From Pandoraea sputorum (lineage in GTDB: Bacteria > Pseudomonadota > Gammaproteobacteria > Burkholderiales > Burkholderiaceae), in NCBI RefSeq assembly GCF_000814845.2, contig NZ_CP010431.2, positions 310,001 to 374,000 of the forward strand: a stretch of DNA of 64,000 nucleotides, read 5' to 3'. This document shows, piece after piece, positions 10,078-17,524 of the stretch (positions within the stretch are counted from its first letter, which is position 1; the number at the start of each line of letters is the position of its first letter). The notes beneath the pieces are model-generated. The model had not been told where the DNA came from. It did not search any database and saw only the letters and a list, made by a program, of their open reading frames with translations. The position numbers and the translations under genes were made by a program.

Positions 10078-10094
10078 AGCAGGATTCGTGCCTG
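10078..10094 (-). promoter_or_regulatory. Sigma-54-like promoter of the amino-acid permease-ure operon
   Basis: On the minus strand AGGCACG-AATC-CTGCT keeps GG-N10-GC (GG 10091-10092, GC 10079-10080) with two deviations from the consensus. Predicted start is near 10067, giving a ~60-nt leader. It would drive the transporter and, by readthrough, ureA-hupE-ureBCEFG. Confidence 0.6.
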
Positions 10095-10244
10095 GCGCTG
10101 TCGGGTGCTGCGCAGGCTTGCAGGAAGCCGCGGCGGGGTCCGTCGATCAACGAAGTGGGGGAGAGGTAGAACGTCCGATTCGTTTTCGGTGCGCCCGATT
10201 TTGGTGCGCGAAAACGCTGGTGTCGAAGGTGTGATGCCGACGTT

Positions 10245-10261
10245 GTCACCATATTGGTGCG
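10245..10261. promoter_or_regulatory. NtrC-like site between ureD and the amino-acid permease
   Basis: GTCACC-ATATT-GGTGCG is an inverted repeat (CACC-N5-GGTG) close to the NtrC consensus, about 155 bp upstream of the sigma-54-like element. Two further GGTGCGC half-sites lie at 10188-10194 and 10203-10209, inside an 8-bp inverted repeat (CGTTTTCG 10181-10188 / CGAAAACG 10209-10216). Confidence 0.5.
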
Positions 10262-10273
10262 TCGGCATCGCCT

Positions 10274-11119
10274 TCACGTCGCCCAGATCCGAAGCGGCTC
10301 GGCCGGTGCCCCATGCACGATCGGACGTAGCTTGAGCCAATGAGCGATCAGCAATTGGCGCACCGTCTCCATCTCTCGGCCGAGCACGCGCAACACGAGG
10401 ACATTACCGGGCAGGCACGTGATACCGGCACGGATGTCCTCGCTGAACGGCAGTCCCTCGGCCAGGGTCTCGGCCAACTCGCGTGTACAGGCTGGCCCGA
10501 CCGCCCAGAGTGCCGCGAACACGGGGAAGCTCGCGAGGCCGGTCGCGCCGGTGCGCTGTGGATCATCCGCCCCGAGCACCGCCTGCTCCGCCCACAGCAG
10601 ACGATCCTGCGCGTCGCGCAGTGCGAAATTCGAGCGCCAGCGGCCTTCTGTCCACTGCTCACCTGCCGCCTGACGGCCGAGCAGCGTCGCGTCCCAGCCG
10701 ATGACGGTCGCGTTCTCGCCAAGACGCACCGTCACGCGCTGACGCGCATCCGCATGCTCGAACACGATGTTCTCCAGCGGCAGCCAGTCGAGCTTCGCGC
10801 CGTCGTGCACCGTCAGCGTAATGTCCTGCGTGCCAAAGCGGCCTTGCGACTTGTACCACTTCGTCGCACCGGGCGTCGTCAGCACGGCGTGGCTGTCGTG
10901 GCCGACATCGATGTCGATGGACAACGCGTCGCCACCCGCGATGCCGCCGGGCGGATGCACGACGACCGCGTGACAGATGCCGGGGCCTTCCGGATGCAAC
11001 GACTTCTGTACGACGAGTGGCCCCTGATGACGGCGCGTTGCGAGCACCGTGCGGGCGTGATGGCGCTCGAAGCCGAGCGTCAGCTCGGCGTGCCAGCCGG
11101 TTTCCGTCGACGCCATCAC
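10274..11119 (-). CDS. ureD: Urease accessory protein UreD
   Basis: Scaffold protein (UreD/UreH) that binds apourease and connects it to UreF-UreG during nickel insertion, 281 aa. The family core VVVHPPGGIAGGDAL is at about residues 52-66, followed by TTPGATKWYKS, and the end is ..EPLRIWAT. The ATG overlaps the urtE stop by 4 nt, so ureD is translationally tied to the urea-transporter operon instead of to ureA. The first two codons are both ATG. Confidence 0.96.
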   Translation of the reverse strand: MMASTETGWHAELTLGFERHHARTVLATRRHQGPLVVQKSLHPEGPGICHAVVVHPPGGIAGGDALSIDIDVGHDSHAVLTTPGATKWYKSQGRFGTQDITLTVHDGAKLDWLPLENIVFEHADARQRVTVRLGENATVIGWDATLLGRQAAGEQWTEGRWRSNFALRDAQDRLLWAEQAVLGADDPQRTGATGLASFPVFAALWAVGPACTRELAETLAEGLPFSEDIRAGITCLPGNVLVLRVLGREMETVRQLLIAHWLKLRPIVHGAPAEPLRIWAT

Positions 11120-11817
11120 ACCGCCACCATGTGCCGTACGCCGTCGGCTTCCATGTTCTTGCCCAGTCCGCTTGCGACGATGGCGCCGCGGCTCATCACG
11201 CGATAGTGGTCGGCGAGCTCAAGTGCGAAGTCGTAGTACTGCTCGACGAGCAACACCGTCATGCCGCGCTCGTCCACCAGACGTCGCAGCGTGCGACCGA
11301 TGTCCTTGATGATCGACGGTTGAATGCCTTCCGTCGGTTCGTCCAGAATCAGCAGTTGCGGGTCGCTCATGAGCGCGCGCCCGATGGCGAGTTGCTGTTG
11401 CTGCCCACCGGACAGATCGCCGCCGCGTCGCTGCTTCATGTCGCGCAACACGGGGAACAACTCGTAGATGTCGTCCGGTACGCCGCGCTTCGCTTCACGC
11501 GACGGGCGGCTTGCGGCTCCGATCAGCAGGTTCTCTTCGACGGTGAGGCGCGGGAAGATCTCGCGACCTTGCGGCACGTACGCCATGCCGCTCGACACGC
11601 GGGCATAGGACGGGGCCGACGTCAGCGTCTTGCCGCGCCACGCGATGCTGCCCGACTTCACCGGCACCACACCCATGAGGCATTTGAGAAGCGTCGTCTT
11701 GCCCACGCCGTTGCGTCCCAGCAGCACGGTGAGTTGTGCGTCGGGCACCGTGAACTCCACGTTGCGCAGGATGTGACTACCGCTGTAGAACTGATTGAGT
11801 GCGTGAATTTCCAGCAT
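11116..11817 (-). CDS. urtE: Urea ABC transporter ATPase UrtE
   Basis: LivF-type ATPase of the urea importer, 233 aa. It has Walker A GRNGVGKTTLLK, signature LSGGQQQQLAIGRAL, Walker B LLILDEPTEGIQPSII and the Q-loop YVPQGREIFPRLTVEENL. ATG 11817 lies 2 nt after the urtD stop; the open frame further upstream is inside urtD. It is followed directly by ureD, coupling urea import to urease assembly. Confidence 0.96.
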   Translation of the reverse strand: MLEIHALNQFYSGSHILRNVEFTVPDAQLTVLLGRNGVGKTTLLKCLMGVVPVKSGSIAWRGKTLTSAPSYARVSSGMAYVPQGREIFPRLTVEENLLIGAASRPSREAKRGVPDDIYELFPVLRDMKQRRGGDLSGGQQQQLAIGRALMSDPQLLILDEPTEGIQPSIIKDIGRTLRRLVDERGMTVLLVEQYYDFALELADHYRVMSRGAIVASGLGKNMEADGVRHMVAV

Positions 11818-11819
11818 GG

Positions 11820-12686
11820 TCAGCGTCCCAGATACGATTCGATCACGCGTTCGTCGCGTTGCACGGCGTCGAGCGTGCCTTCGGCGAGTACCCGGCCTTC
11901 GGCCATCACGGTGACGAGACCGGACTCCCCCGCGAGCGCGGCGACGAATGCCATATCGTGCTCGACCACCATCATCGAGCAATGTCCGCGCAGACGGTTG
12001 AGCAACTCGGCCAGTTGGGCCGTCTCTTCGTCGGTCATGCCAGCGGCGGGCTCATCCAGTAACAGTAACTGCGGCTGCTGCATCAGCAACATCCCGATCT
12101 CGAGTCGCTGCTTCTGACCGTGCGACAACTGACCCGCGCGCACATGCGCCTGATGCTCCAGATGCGTGAGCGCCAGCACTTCCTCGACGCGCCGTTTGAT
12201 GGTCGGCGTCAGCACGGCCCAAAGCGCGTGGAACCAGCGCTTGTCCCCCGCGCACGCGAGTTCGAGATTTTCCCAGACGCTGTGATGCTCGAACACCGTC
12301 GGCTTCTGGAACTTGCGCCCGACCCCCGCCTGCGCGATGGCCGGTTCGTCCAGACGCGTGAGGTCGAGTGTCTGACCTAGGAAGGCGCGTCCCGAGTCGG
12401 GGCGCGTTTTGCCGGTGATCACGTCCATCATCGTCGTTTTACCTGCGCCATTGGGGCCGATGATGCAGCGCAGTTCGTCCGTCTTGATCGACAGCGACAG
12501 ATCGTTCAACGCGCGAAAGCCGTCGAACGAAACGCAGATGTTCTCCAGATACAGGATGAGACCGTGCGACGTGTCGATTTCACCGGGCACCACGAGGTGC
12601 GACATGCCCGTCGCGTCGCCGCTGACCGAAACGGAAGCCTGCGGCGCATCGGCCTGCTGCCAACTGATGTCGTAGTCGGGTCTCAT
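11820..12686 (-). CDS. urtD: Urea ABC transporter ATPase UrtD
   Basis: LivG-type ATPase of the urea importer, 288 aa. It has Walker A GPNGAGKTTMMD, signature LSHGQKQRLEIGMLL (typical of UrtD), Walker B LLLLDEPAAGMTDEE and switch His VVEHDMAFV. There is a ~45-residue N-terminal extension before the ABC domain. ATG 12686 overlaps the urtC stop by 4 nt. Confidence 0.96.
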   Translation of the reverse strand: MRPDYDISWQQADAPQASVSVSGDATGMSHLVVPGEIDTSHGLILYLENICVSFDGFRALNDLSLSIKTDELRCIIGPNGAGKTTMMDVITGKTRPDSGRAFLGQTLDLTRLDEPAIAQAGVGRKFQKPTVFEHHSVWENLELACAGDKRWFHALWAVLTPTIKRRVEEVLALTHLEHQAHVRAGQLSHGQKQRLEIGMLLMQQPQLLLLDEPAAGMTDEETAQLAELLNRLRGHCSMMVVEHDMAFVAALAGESGLVTVMAEGRVLAEGTLDAVQRDERVIESYLGR

Positions 12687-13885
12687 GCGCGGTCTCCGGA
12701 AACGGAATGGGGCACGTCGCCTTCCGCAGCGACGGGGGCGTGGCGCTCGCGCTTGCGCGTGAGTTGCGTGACCAGACCCATCACGCCTTGCGGCAGCAGC
12801 AGTGGCACCAGCACGAACATCGCGCCGAGGAAGAACAGCCAATATTCAGCGAAGTAGGCGGTAAAGAAGCTCTTCGCACCGTTGACGATGAACGCACCGG
12901 CAATCGCACCGACGAGTGAGCCGCGTCCGCCGATGGCGACCCAGATCGCCATTTCGATGGAGTTGACCGGGGCCATTTCGCTGGGGTTGATGATACCGAC
13001 CTGCGGCACATAGAGCGCACCGGCGATGCCGCACAGCATGGCCGACAGCGTCCAGACGAACAGCTTGTAGCTGAGCGGTCGATAGCCGAGGAACATGGCG
13101 CGGGACTCCCCGTCGCGAATGGCGGTGACGACGCGTCCGAACTTCGAGACCACCAGTGCGCGGCACAGCAGGAACGCGCCGACCAGCACGGCGAACGTCA
13201 CCAGAAACAGCACCGTGCGCGTGTTCGCCGAGGTGATCGAGTAGCCCAGAATGCGCTTGAAGTCGGTGAAGCCGTTGTTGCCACCGAAGCCGGTCTCGTT
13301 GCGATAGAACAGCAGCATGGCGGCGAACGTCAGCGCTTGCGTGATGATCGACAGATAAACGCCCTTCACGCGCGAGCGGAACGCCAGATACCCGAAGAGC
13401 CACGCGACCACGCCCGGCAGCGCCACGACGAGGAACATCGCCCAGGCGAAGTGCTCGGTGCCGGTCCAGTACCACGGCAGTTCCTTCCAGTCGAGGAACA
13501 CCATGAAGTCGGGCAGATCGCTGTGATACACGCCGTCACGCCCGATGCCGCGCATGAGATACATCCCCATTGCATAGCCGCCGAGCGCGAAGAACAGACC
13601 GTGCCCGAGGCTCAGAATGCCGCAGTACCCCCACACGAGATCGAGCGCCAGTGCGGCAATCGCGTAGCACATGATCTTGCCGACGAGCGTCATGGCATAT
13701 GCCGACAGATGCAACGGATGTGTAGCGGGCAGTACCAGCGCACACACCGGGACGATCACCATCACCGCCAGCACGAATGCCAGCAGCACCGGGGCGACGT
13801 GTTTCGGTAGCAGGCGTGCACGCGCGGGCACGTCCAGTGGCACCGTCGGGGCGACGCCGTCAGGTAGAAAGTTCGACGTCTGCAT
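12683..13885 (-). CDS. urtC: Urea ABC transporter permease UrtC
   Basis: LivM-type inner-membrane permease, 400 aa, with 8-10 hydrophobic segments. The conserved LVWGYCGILSLGHGLFFALGG (key part YCGILSLGHG) near residue 90 and IAGAFIVNGAKSF near 340 identify UrtC. The ATG abuts the urtB stop with no gap. It pairs with UrtB to form the channel. Confidence 0.96.
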   Translation of the reverse strand: MQTSNFLPDGVAPTVPLDVPARARLLPKHVAPVLLAFVLAVMVIVPVCALVLPATHPLHLSAYAMTLVGKIMCYAIAALALDLVWGYCGILSLGHGLFFALGGYAMGMYLMRGIGRDGVYHSDLPDFMVFLDWKELPWYWTGTEHFAWAMFLVVALPGVVAWLFGYLAFRSRVKGVYLSIITQALTFAAMLLFYRNETGFGGNNGFTDFKRILGYSITSANTRTVLFLVTFAVLVGAFLLCRALVVSKFGRVVTAIRDGESRAMFLGYRPLSYKLFVWTLSAMLCGIAGALYVPQVGIINPSEMAPVNSIEMAIWVAIGGRGSLVGAIAGAFIVNGAKSFFTAYFAEYWLFFLGAMFVLVPLLLPQGVMGLVTQLTRKRERHAPVAAEGDVPHSVSGDRA

Positions 13886-15508
13886 TCAGGCCTCCGCACT
13901 GCGCCCTTTGAGCGCAAACATGCCCTGCGGGCGTTTCTGGATGAACAGCACGATCAGGATCAGCACGGCGATCTTCGCGAGCACGGCACCCCACACGGGT
14001 TCGAGCAGTTTGTTGGCGATGCCCAGACCGAATGCGCCGACGATCGTCCCCGCGAGTTGGCCCACGCCGCCCAGCACCACGGCCATGAACGAATCGATGA
14101 TGTAGCTCTGACCGAGGTCCGGGCCGACGTTGCCGATCTGCGAGAGGGCGCAGCCGCCGAGACCGGCAATGCCCGCACCGAAAGCGAAGGCGTAGCTGTC
14201 CACGCGTCCCGTTTTCACGCCGACGCACGCGGCCATCGAACGGTTCTGCGTCACAGCGCGAATGAACAGGCCGAGGCGCGTGAGATTGAGCACCGACCAC
14301 GTGAGCGCCACCACGACCAGTGCGAACACCAGAATCACGATGCGGTTGTACGGCAGCATCAGATTCGGCAGCACAGCGACACCGCCGCTCATCCACGACG
14401 GATTGATGACCTCCACGTTCTGCGCGCCGAACAGCGTACGCACCGCCTGAATCAGGAGCAGGCTGATACCGAACGTGGTGAGCAGCGTCTCCAGCGGACG
14501 TCCGTACAAATGCTTGATGACGGTGCGCTCCAGCACGAATCCGAGCGCGGCGGCCACGACGAACGCGGCGGGCACGGCGGCGACGAGGTAGAAGTCGAAC
14601 GCCCCCGGCAGGAAGCGCTGGAATAGCGTTTGCACGACGTAGGTGGCATACGCGCCGACCATCAGAAACTCGCCGTGCGCCATATTGATGACGCCGATCA
14701 GGCCGTAGGTGATCGCCAGACCGAGTGCGGCGAGCAGCAGCACGCTACCGAGTGACAGACCGGCGAACACCGTGCCGAAGAACTCACTGCGGCGCTGTGC
14801 GGCGGCCAGTTGTGTGAGCGCGATGTCGGCGGCGCTGCGTACCGTGGCGTCGGGCTCGGCATAGGTGCCGTCCGCTTGCCTGGCGACGATGGGCAGCAGC
14901 AGGTCGCGCATCTGCGGATCGCCAGCGGAGGCAATCAGATCGATGGCTTCACGGCGTTTCTTCGGATCGGTGTCGTGCAGGGCCGATTGCGCCCAGAGCT
15001 GATCGAGACGTTTGAGCAACGCGGGATCGATCTCCTTCTGACGCGCTTGTTCGATCAACGTCTTGAACGCGGGCGACGGGTTCTGCAACATCGTGTCGAT
15101 GGCTTGCGCACGGGCGTCGTGATCGGTCGACAGCAGCGCACCGGCGGCGGCGGCCGTTGCCACCTTTGCGCGCAGCACGTTGTTCAGCGTCAGCGACCCG
15201 GCGTCGTCGGCTTTGACGGGCGCACCCGTGATCGGATCGACGTATTTGTCGTCCTTCTGAATCGCGAGGCGCTCGCCCACGGTCACGGCCGAGTCGTCGG
15301 CCAGTGCCTTGAGGAGTGCAGCCGCCTGCGGCGAACCGTCGGCGGCGAGGTGATCGATGGCTTGTGCCTTGGCGTCGAAATCGTCGCCCGCGAGGGCGGT
15401 AAGGTCGGCGTCGGTGACGGCGGCACGTGCGGGGTGGGAGAGGGTCAGCGCAGCGCCCAGTGAAAGCAGGACAAGGGCGGCAGCGGTCCAGCGTCTTATC
15501 GTTATCAT
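13886..15508 (-). CDS. urtB: Urea ABC transporter permease UrtB
   Basis: LivH-type permease, 540 aa from this start. It has the long periplasmic N-terminal domain typical of UrtB (roughly residues 30-235) before the membrane domain, which opens with LGLAITYGLIGVINMAHGEF. I chose ATG 15508 over ATG 15523. The former has AGAGG 6 nt upstream and starts a classic signal peptide (MITIRRWTAAALVLLSLGA...HPARA), while the latter abuts an intercistronic hairpin. Confidence 0.95.
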   Translation of the reverse strand: MITIRRWTAAALVLLSLGAALTLSHPARAAVTDADLTALAGDDFDAKAQAIDHLAADGSPQAAALLKALADDSAVTVGERLAIQKDDKYVDPITGAPVKADDAGSLTLNNVLRAKVATAAAAGALLSTDHDARAQAIDTMLQNPSPAFKTLIEQARQKEIDPALLKRLDQLWAQSALHDTDPKKRREAIDLIASAGDPQMRDLLLPIVARQADGTYAEPDATVRSAADIALTQLAAAQRRSEFFGTVFAGLSLGSVLLLAALGLAITYGLIGVINMAHGEFLMVGAYATYVVQTLFQRFLPGAFDFYLVAAVPAAFVVAAALGFVLERTVIKHLYGRPLETLLTTFGISLLLIQAVRTLFGAQNVEVINPSWMSGGVAVLPNLMLPYNRIVILVFALVVVALTWSVLNLTRLGLFIRAVTQNRSMAACVGVKTGRVDSYAFAFGAGIAGLGGCALSQIGNVGPDLGQSYIIDSFMAVVLGGVGQLAGTIVGAFGLGIANKLLEPVWGAVLAKIAVLILIVLFIQKRPQGMFALKGRSAEA

Positions 15509-15523
15509 GCGAAACCTCTGCAT

Positions 15524-15553
15524 GCGCCGGAGGGCGGTGTGCGGCTCCGGCGC
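15524..15553 (-). promoter_or_regulatory. urtA-urtB intercistronic hairpin
   Basis: Perfect 9-bp inverted repeat (GCGCCGGAG at 15524-15532, CTCCGGCGC at 15545-15553) with a 12-nt loop between urtA and urtB and no T-run. By position it looks like an mRNA-stabilising or attenuating hairpin that would keep urtA, the abundant binding protein, above the membrane genes. Confidence 0.55.
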
Positions 15554-15570
15554 AAGGAATGGAAGGAAGA

Positions 15571-16827
15571 TCAGACCTTGTCGGGCTTGCCTTCGTTACC
15601 CGCGATGAACGGGCTCCACGGCTGGGCGCGCACCGGCGCCTTCGTCTTCCACACCACGTTGAACTGACCGTCCGGGCGGATTTCGCCGATCATCACCGGC
15701 TTGTGCAGGTGGTGATTGCCGTCCATGACCATGTCGAAGCCGTCCGGCGACTTGAACGATTGGCCGATCATGGCGGTGCGCACCTTGTCGACGTCCACGC
15801 TGCCCGCCTTCTCGACGGCCTGCTTCCACATATGCATGCCAACGTAGGTGGCTTCCATCGGATCGTTCGTCACGCGCTTGTCGCCACCGGGCAGACCCTT
15901 GGCCTTCACGTAGGCGAACCATTCCTTCTTGAACGCTTCGTTGGTCGGGTTCTTGACCGACATGAAGTAGTTCCACGCGGCCAGATGGCCCACGAGCGGC
16001 TTGGTGTCGATGCCGCGCAATTCCTCTTCGCCAACGGAGAACGCGACGACCGGCACGTCCGTCGCCTTGATGCCCTGATTGCCGAGCTCTTTATAGAACG
16101 GCACGTTCGAATCGCCGTTGATCGTGGAGATCACGGTGGTCTTGCCACCCTGTGCGAACTGTTTGATGTTGGCGACGATGGTCTGATAGTCGCTGTGACC
16201 GAACGGCGTGTAGACCTCCTGAATGTCCTTGTCGGCGACACCCTTCGAGTGCAGGAAGGCGCGCAGGATCTTGTTGGTCGTGCGCGGATAGACGTAGTCG
16301 GTGCCGAGCAGGAAGAAGCGCTTGGCGCTGCCGCCTTCCTTGCCCATCAGATACTCGACTGCCGGGATCGCCTGCTGATTCGGCGCAGCGCCCGTATAGA
16401 AGACGTTCTTCGACATCTCTTCGCCTTCGTACTGCACCGGGTAGTAAAGCAGACCGTTGAGTTCTTCGAAGACAGGCAGCACCGACTTGCGCGACACCGA
16501 CGTCCAGCAGCCGAATACGGCGGCGACTTTGTCCTTGGTGAGCAACTGACGTGCTTTCTCGGCGAAGAGCGGCCAGTTCGAGGCGGGGTCCACGACCACG
16601 GCTTCGAGCGGACGGCCCATCACGCCGCCTTTGGCGTTGATGTCGGCAATGGTCATGAGGGCGACGTCCTTGAGCGACGTCTCCGAGATGGCCATCGTGC
16701 CCGAGAGCGAATGCAGGATACCGACCTTGATGGGCTGTTTGCTCTGCGCGAACAAGTTGGGCGCCATGCCGGTGAGCGATGCGGCGCCCGAGAGGGCCGC
16801 CATCTGGAGTAGCGTGCGTCGTTTCAT
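15571..16827 (-). CDS. urtA: Urea ABC transporter substrate-binding protein UrtA
   Basis: Periplasmic urea receptor, 418 aa, Leu/Ile/Val-binding protein fold (peripla_BP_5). Its N terminus MKRRTLLQMAALSGAASL carries a twin-arginine-like motif and a hydrophobic stretch ending at FAQ, so export may be by Tat. UrtA hallmarks include VGILHSLSGTMAISE, FGCWTSVSRKSVLPVFE and LYYPVQYEGEE. GGGGAAG lies about 8 nt upstream of the ATG. It is the first gene of the urea block and sits behind a strong sigma-54 promoter. Confidence 0.97.
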   Translation of the reverse strand: MKRRTLLQMAALSGAASLTGMAPNLFAQSKQPIKVGILHSLSGTMAISETSLKDVALMTIADINAKGGVMGRPLEAVVVDPASNWPLFAEKARQLLTKDKVAAVFGCWTSVSRKSVLPVFEELNGLLYYPVQYEGEEMSKNVFYTGAAPNQQAIPAVEYLMGKEGGSAKRFFLLGTDYVYPRTTNKILRAFLHSKGVADKDIQEVYTPFGHSDYQTIVANIKQFAQGGKTTVISTINGDSNVPFYKELGNQGIKATDVPVVAFSVGEEELRGIDTKPLVGHLAAWNYFMSVKNPTNEAFKKEWFAYVKAKGLPGGDKRVTNDPMEATYVGMHMWKQAVEKAGSVDVDKVRTAMIGQSFKSPDGFDMVMDGNHHLHKPVMIGEIRPDGQFNVVWKTKAPVRAQPWSPFIAGNEGKPDKV

Positions 16828-16846
16828 GGTACGTCTTCCCCTTTCC

Positions 16847-16863
16847 TGGTTAGACCGGTCAAT
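16847..16863. promoter_or_regulatory. Shared palindromic element upstream of urtA
   Basis: TGGTTAGACCGGTCAAT matches 15 of 17 positions with 10051-10067, upstream of the amino-acid permease. The core TGGT-N3-ACC has the shape of a GntR/FadR-type half-palindrome. It lies 20-36 bp before the urtA start, just downstream of the predicted sigma-54 transcription start, a position suited to a repressor. No regulator is assigned. Confidence 0.4.
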
Positions 16864-16881
16864 CCGGTATCGGGGAATTAA

Positions 16882-16897
16882 CGCAAGGGTCGTGCCA
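16882..16897 (-). promoter_or_regulatory. Sigma-54 promoter of urtA
   Basis: On the minus strand the sequence reads TGGCACG-ACCC-TTGCG, matching the sigma-54 consensus TGGCACG-N4-TTGC and the obligatory GG-N10-GC spacing (GG at 16895-16896, GC at 16883-16884). Transcription should start near 16871, leaving a ~45-nt leader before urtA. This implies RpoN and an NtrC-type activator. Confidence 0.8.
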
Positions 16898-16991
16898 GCG
16901 TGCTCCCATGAGGTGCGCAGGGCGTGGCGACGGGGGCGGGGGATAGATTTTCAGGAGGCCCGCTATGAGCGCGAGACACGGTGGTGCGACG

Positions 16992-17010
16992 GCGCGCCGT
17001 ATTGGTGCGC
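16992..17010. promoter_or_regulatory. NtrC-like site upstream of the urtA promoter
   Basis: GCGCC-GTATT-GGTGCGC approximates the NtrC consensus GCACC-N5-GGTGC with one mismatch in the left half. It lies about 100 bp upstream of the -24 element, a normal enhancer distance. The 10-mer TATTGGTGCG (17000-17009) recurs upstream of the amino-acid permease at 10252-10261. Confidence 0.5.
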
Positions 17011-17052
17011 ACCGACTTGGCGCGCGAACCTGTCCGTTCGCGCGCGAGGGCC

Positions 17053-17265
17053 TCAGACTTTGCGCGGCGACTCTACGGGCGGCGTGCCGTCATGAAAAAG
17101 GGATGTCAGAAGCGAACGCAGTTCCGCCGAGTCGGCGTGCTTGTGGACCGTGACCGCGTGCTGCACGGCCGCCTCCAGCAACTCGTTTTCGGAGTCTGCG
17201 CAAAGCGCTACCGAACAGTTCATTTCGCTGGGGAATTCCCGGCAATCGATGAATTTGCGAGCCAT
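17053..17265 (-). CDS. DUF1059 domain small protein
   Basis: Small cytoplasmic protein, 70 aa, matching the DUF1059 pattern: MARKFIDCREFPSEMNC at the N terminus, then a helical segment rich in Ala, Glu and His (LLEAAVQHAVTVHKH). Function unknown in the family. ATG 17265 has GGAGAG 6 nt upstream, so I prefer it to the in-frame start at 17304. It lies upstream of urtA on the same strand but beyond the sigma-54 promoter, so it may be an independent transcript. Confidence 0.75.
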   Translation of the reverse strand: MARKFIDCREFPSEMNCSVALCADSENELLEAAVQHAVTVHKHADSAELRSLLTSLFHDGTPPVESPRKV

Positions 17266-17437
17266 GATGCTCTCCTCGCACAAACAGACTGATGACGCAT
17301 GCATGAACCACAGCGAGCGATGAACGCTACGCGAAGTGGTTCAAAAAGTATAGGCCGCAGGGGATGAGATGACGGTAACGAGACCGGTTTTCTCTGCGTG
17401 ATGCCGCGCCAGGTGCGCAGGCCAGATCGGAGCGCGG

Positions 17438-17508
17438 GAATGCCCCGCCTGAGGGCATTCGACATGCCGCCCTGGCATTTTTTGATGCATGATTGGCATT
17501 CGTGCCAA
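17438..17508. promoter_or_regulatory. Cluster of GGCATTC palindromes upstream of the MFS gene
   Basis: Within 71 bp there are two good palindromes: GAATGCCC (17438-17445) with GGGCATTC (17453-17460), and TTGGCA-TTCG-TGCCAA (17493-17508). Between them are further CATGCC and TGGCAT half-sites (17462-17478). The heptamer GGCATTC occurs at 17454-17460 and 17495-17501 and inverted at 17438-17444. The last palindrome ends 16 bp before the MFS start, so these are probable operators, perhaps of the GlxA-type regulator encoded downstream. Confidence 0.5.
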
Positions 17509-17524
17509 ATAGGCTGACGGCAAG

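Noticed and set aside
9989..10252. 87-codon minus-strand frame in the ureD-permease gap
   Set aside because: Overlaps the permease start, has no ribosome binding site and covers the predicted sigma-54 and NtrC elements.
17004..17013. GGTGCGCACC perfect palindrome upstream of urtA
   Set aside because: It is a palindrome, but the half-sites are oriented the opposite way from an NtrC dimer site. I instead used GCGCC-N5-GGTGCGC, which shares its right half.
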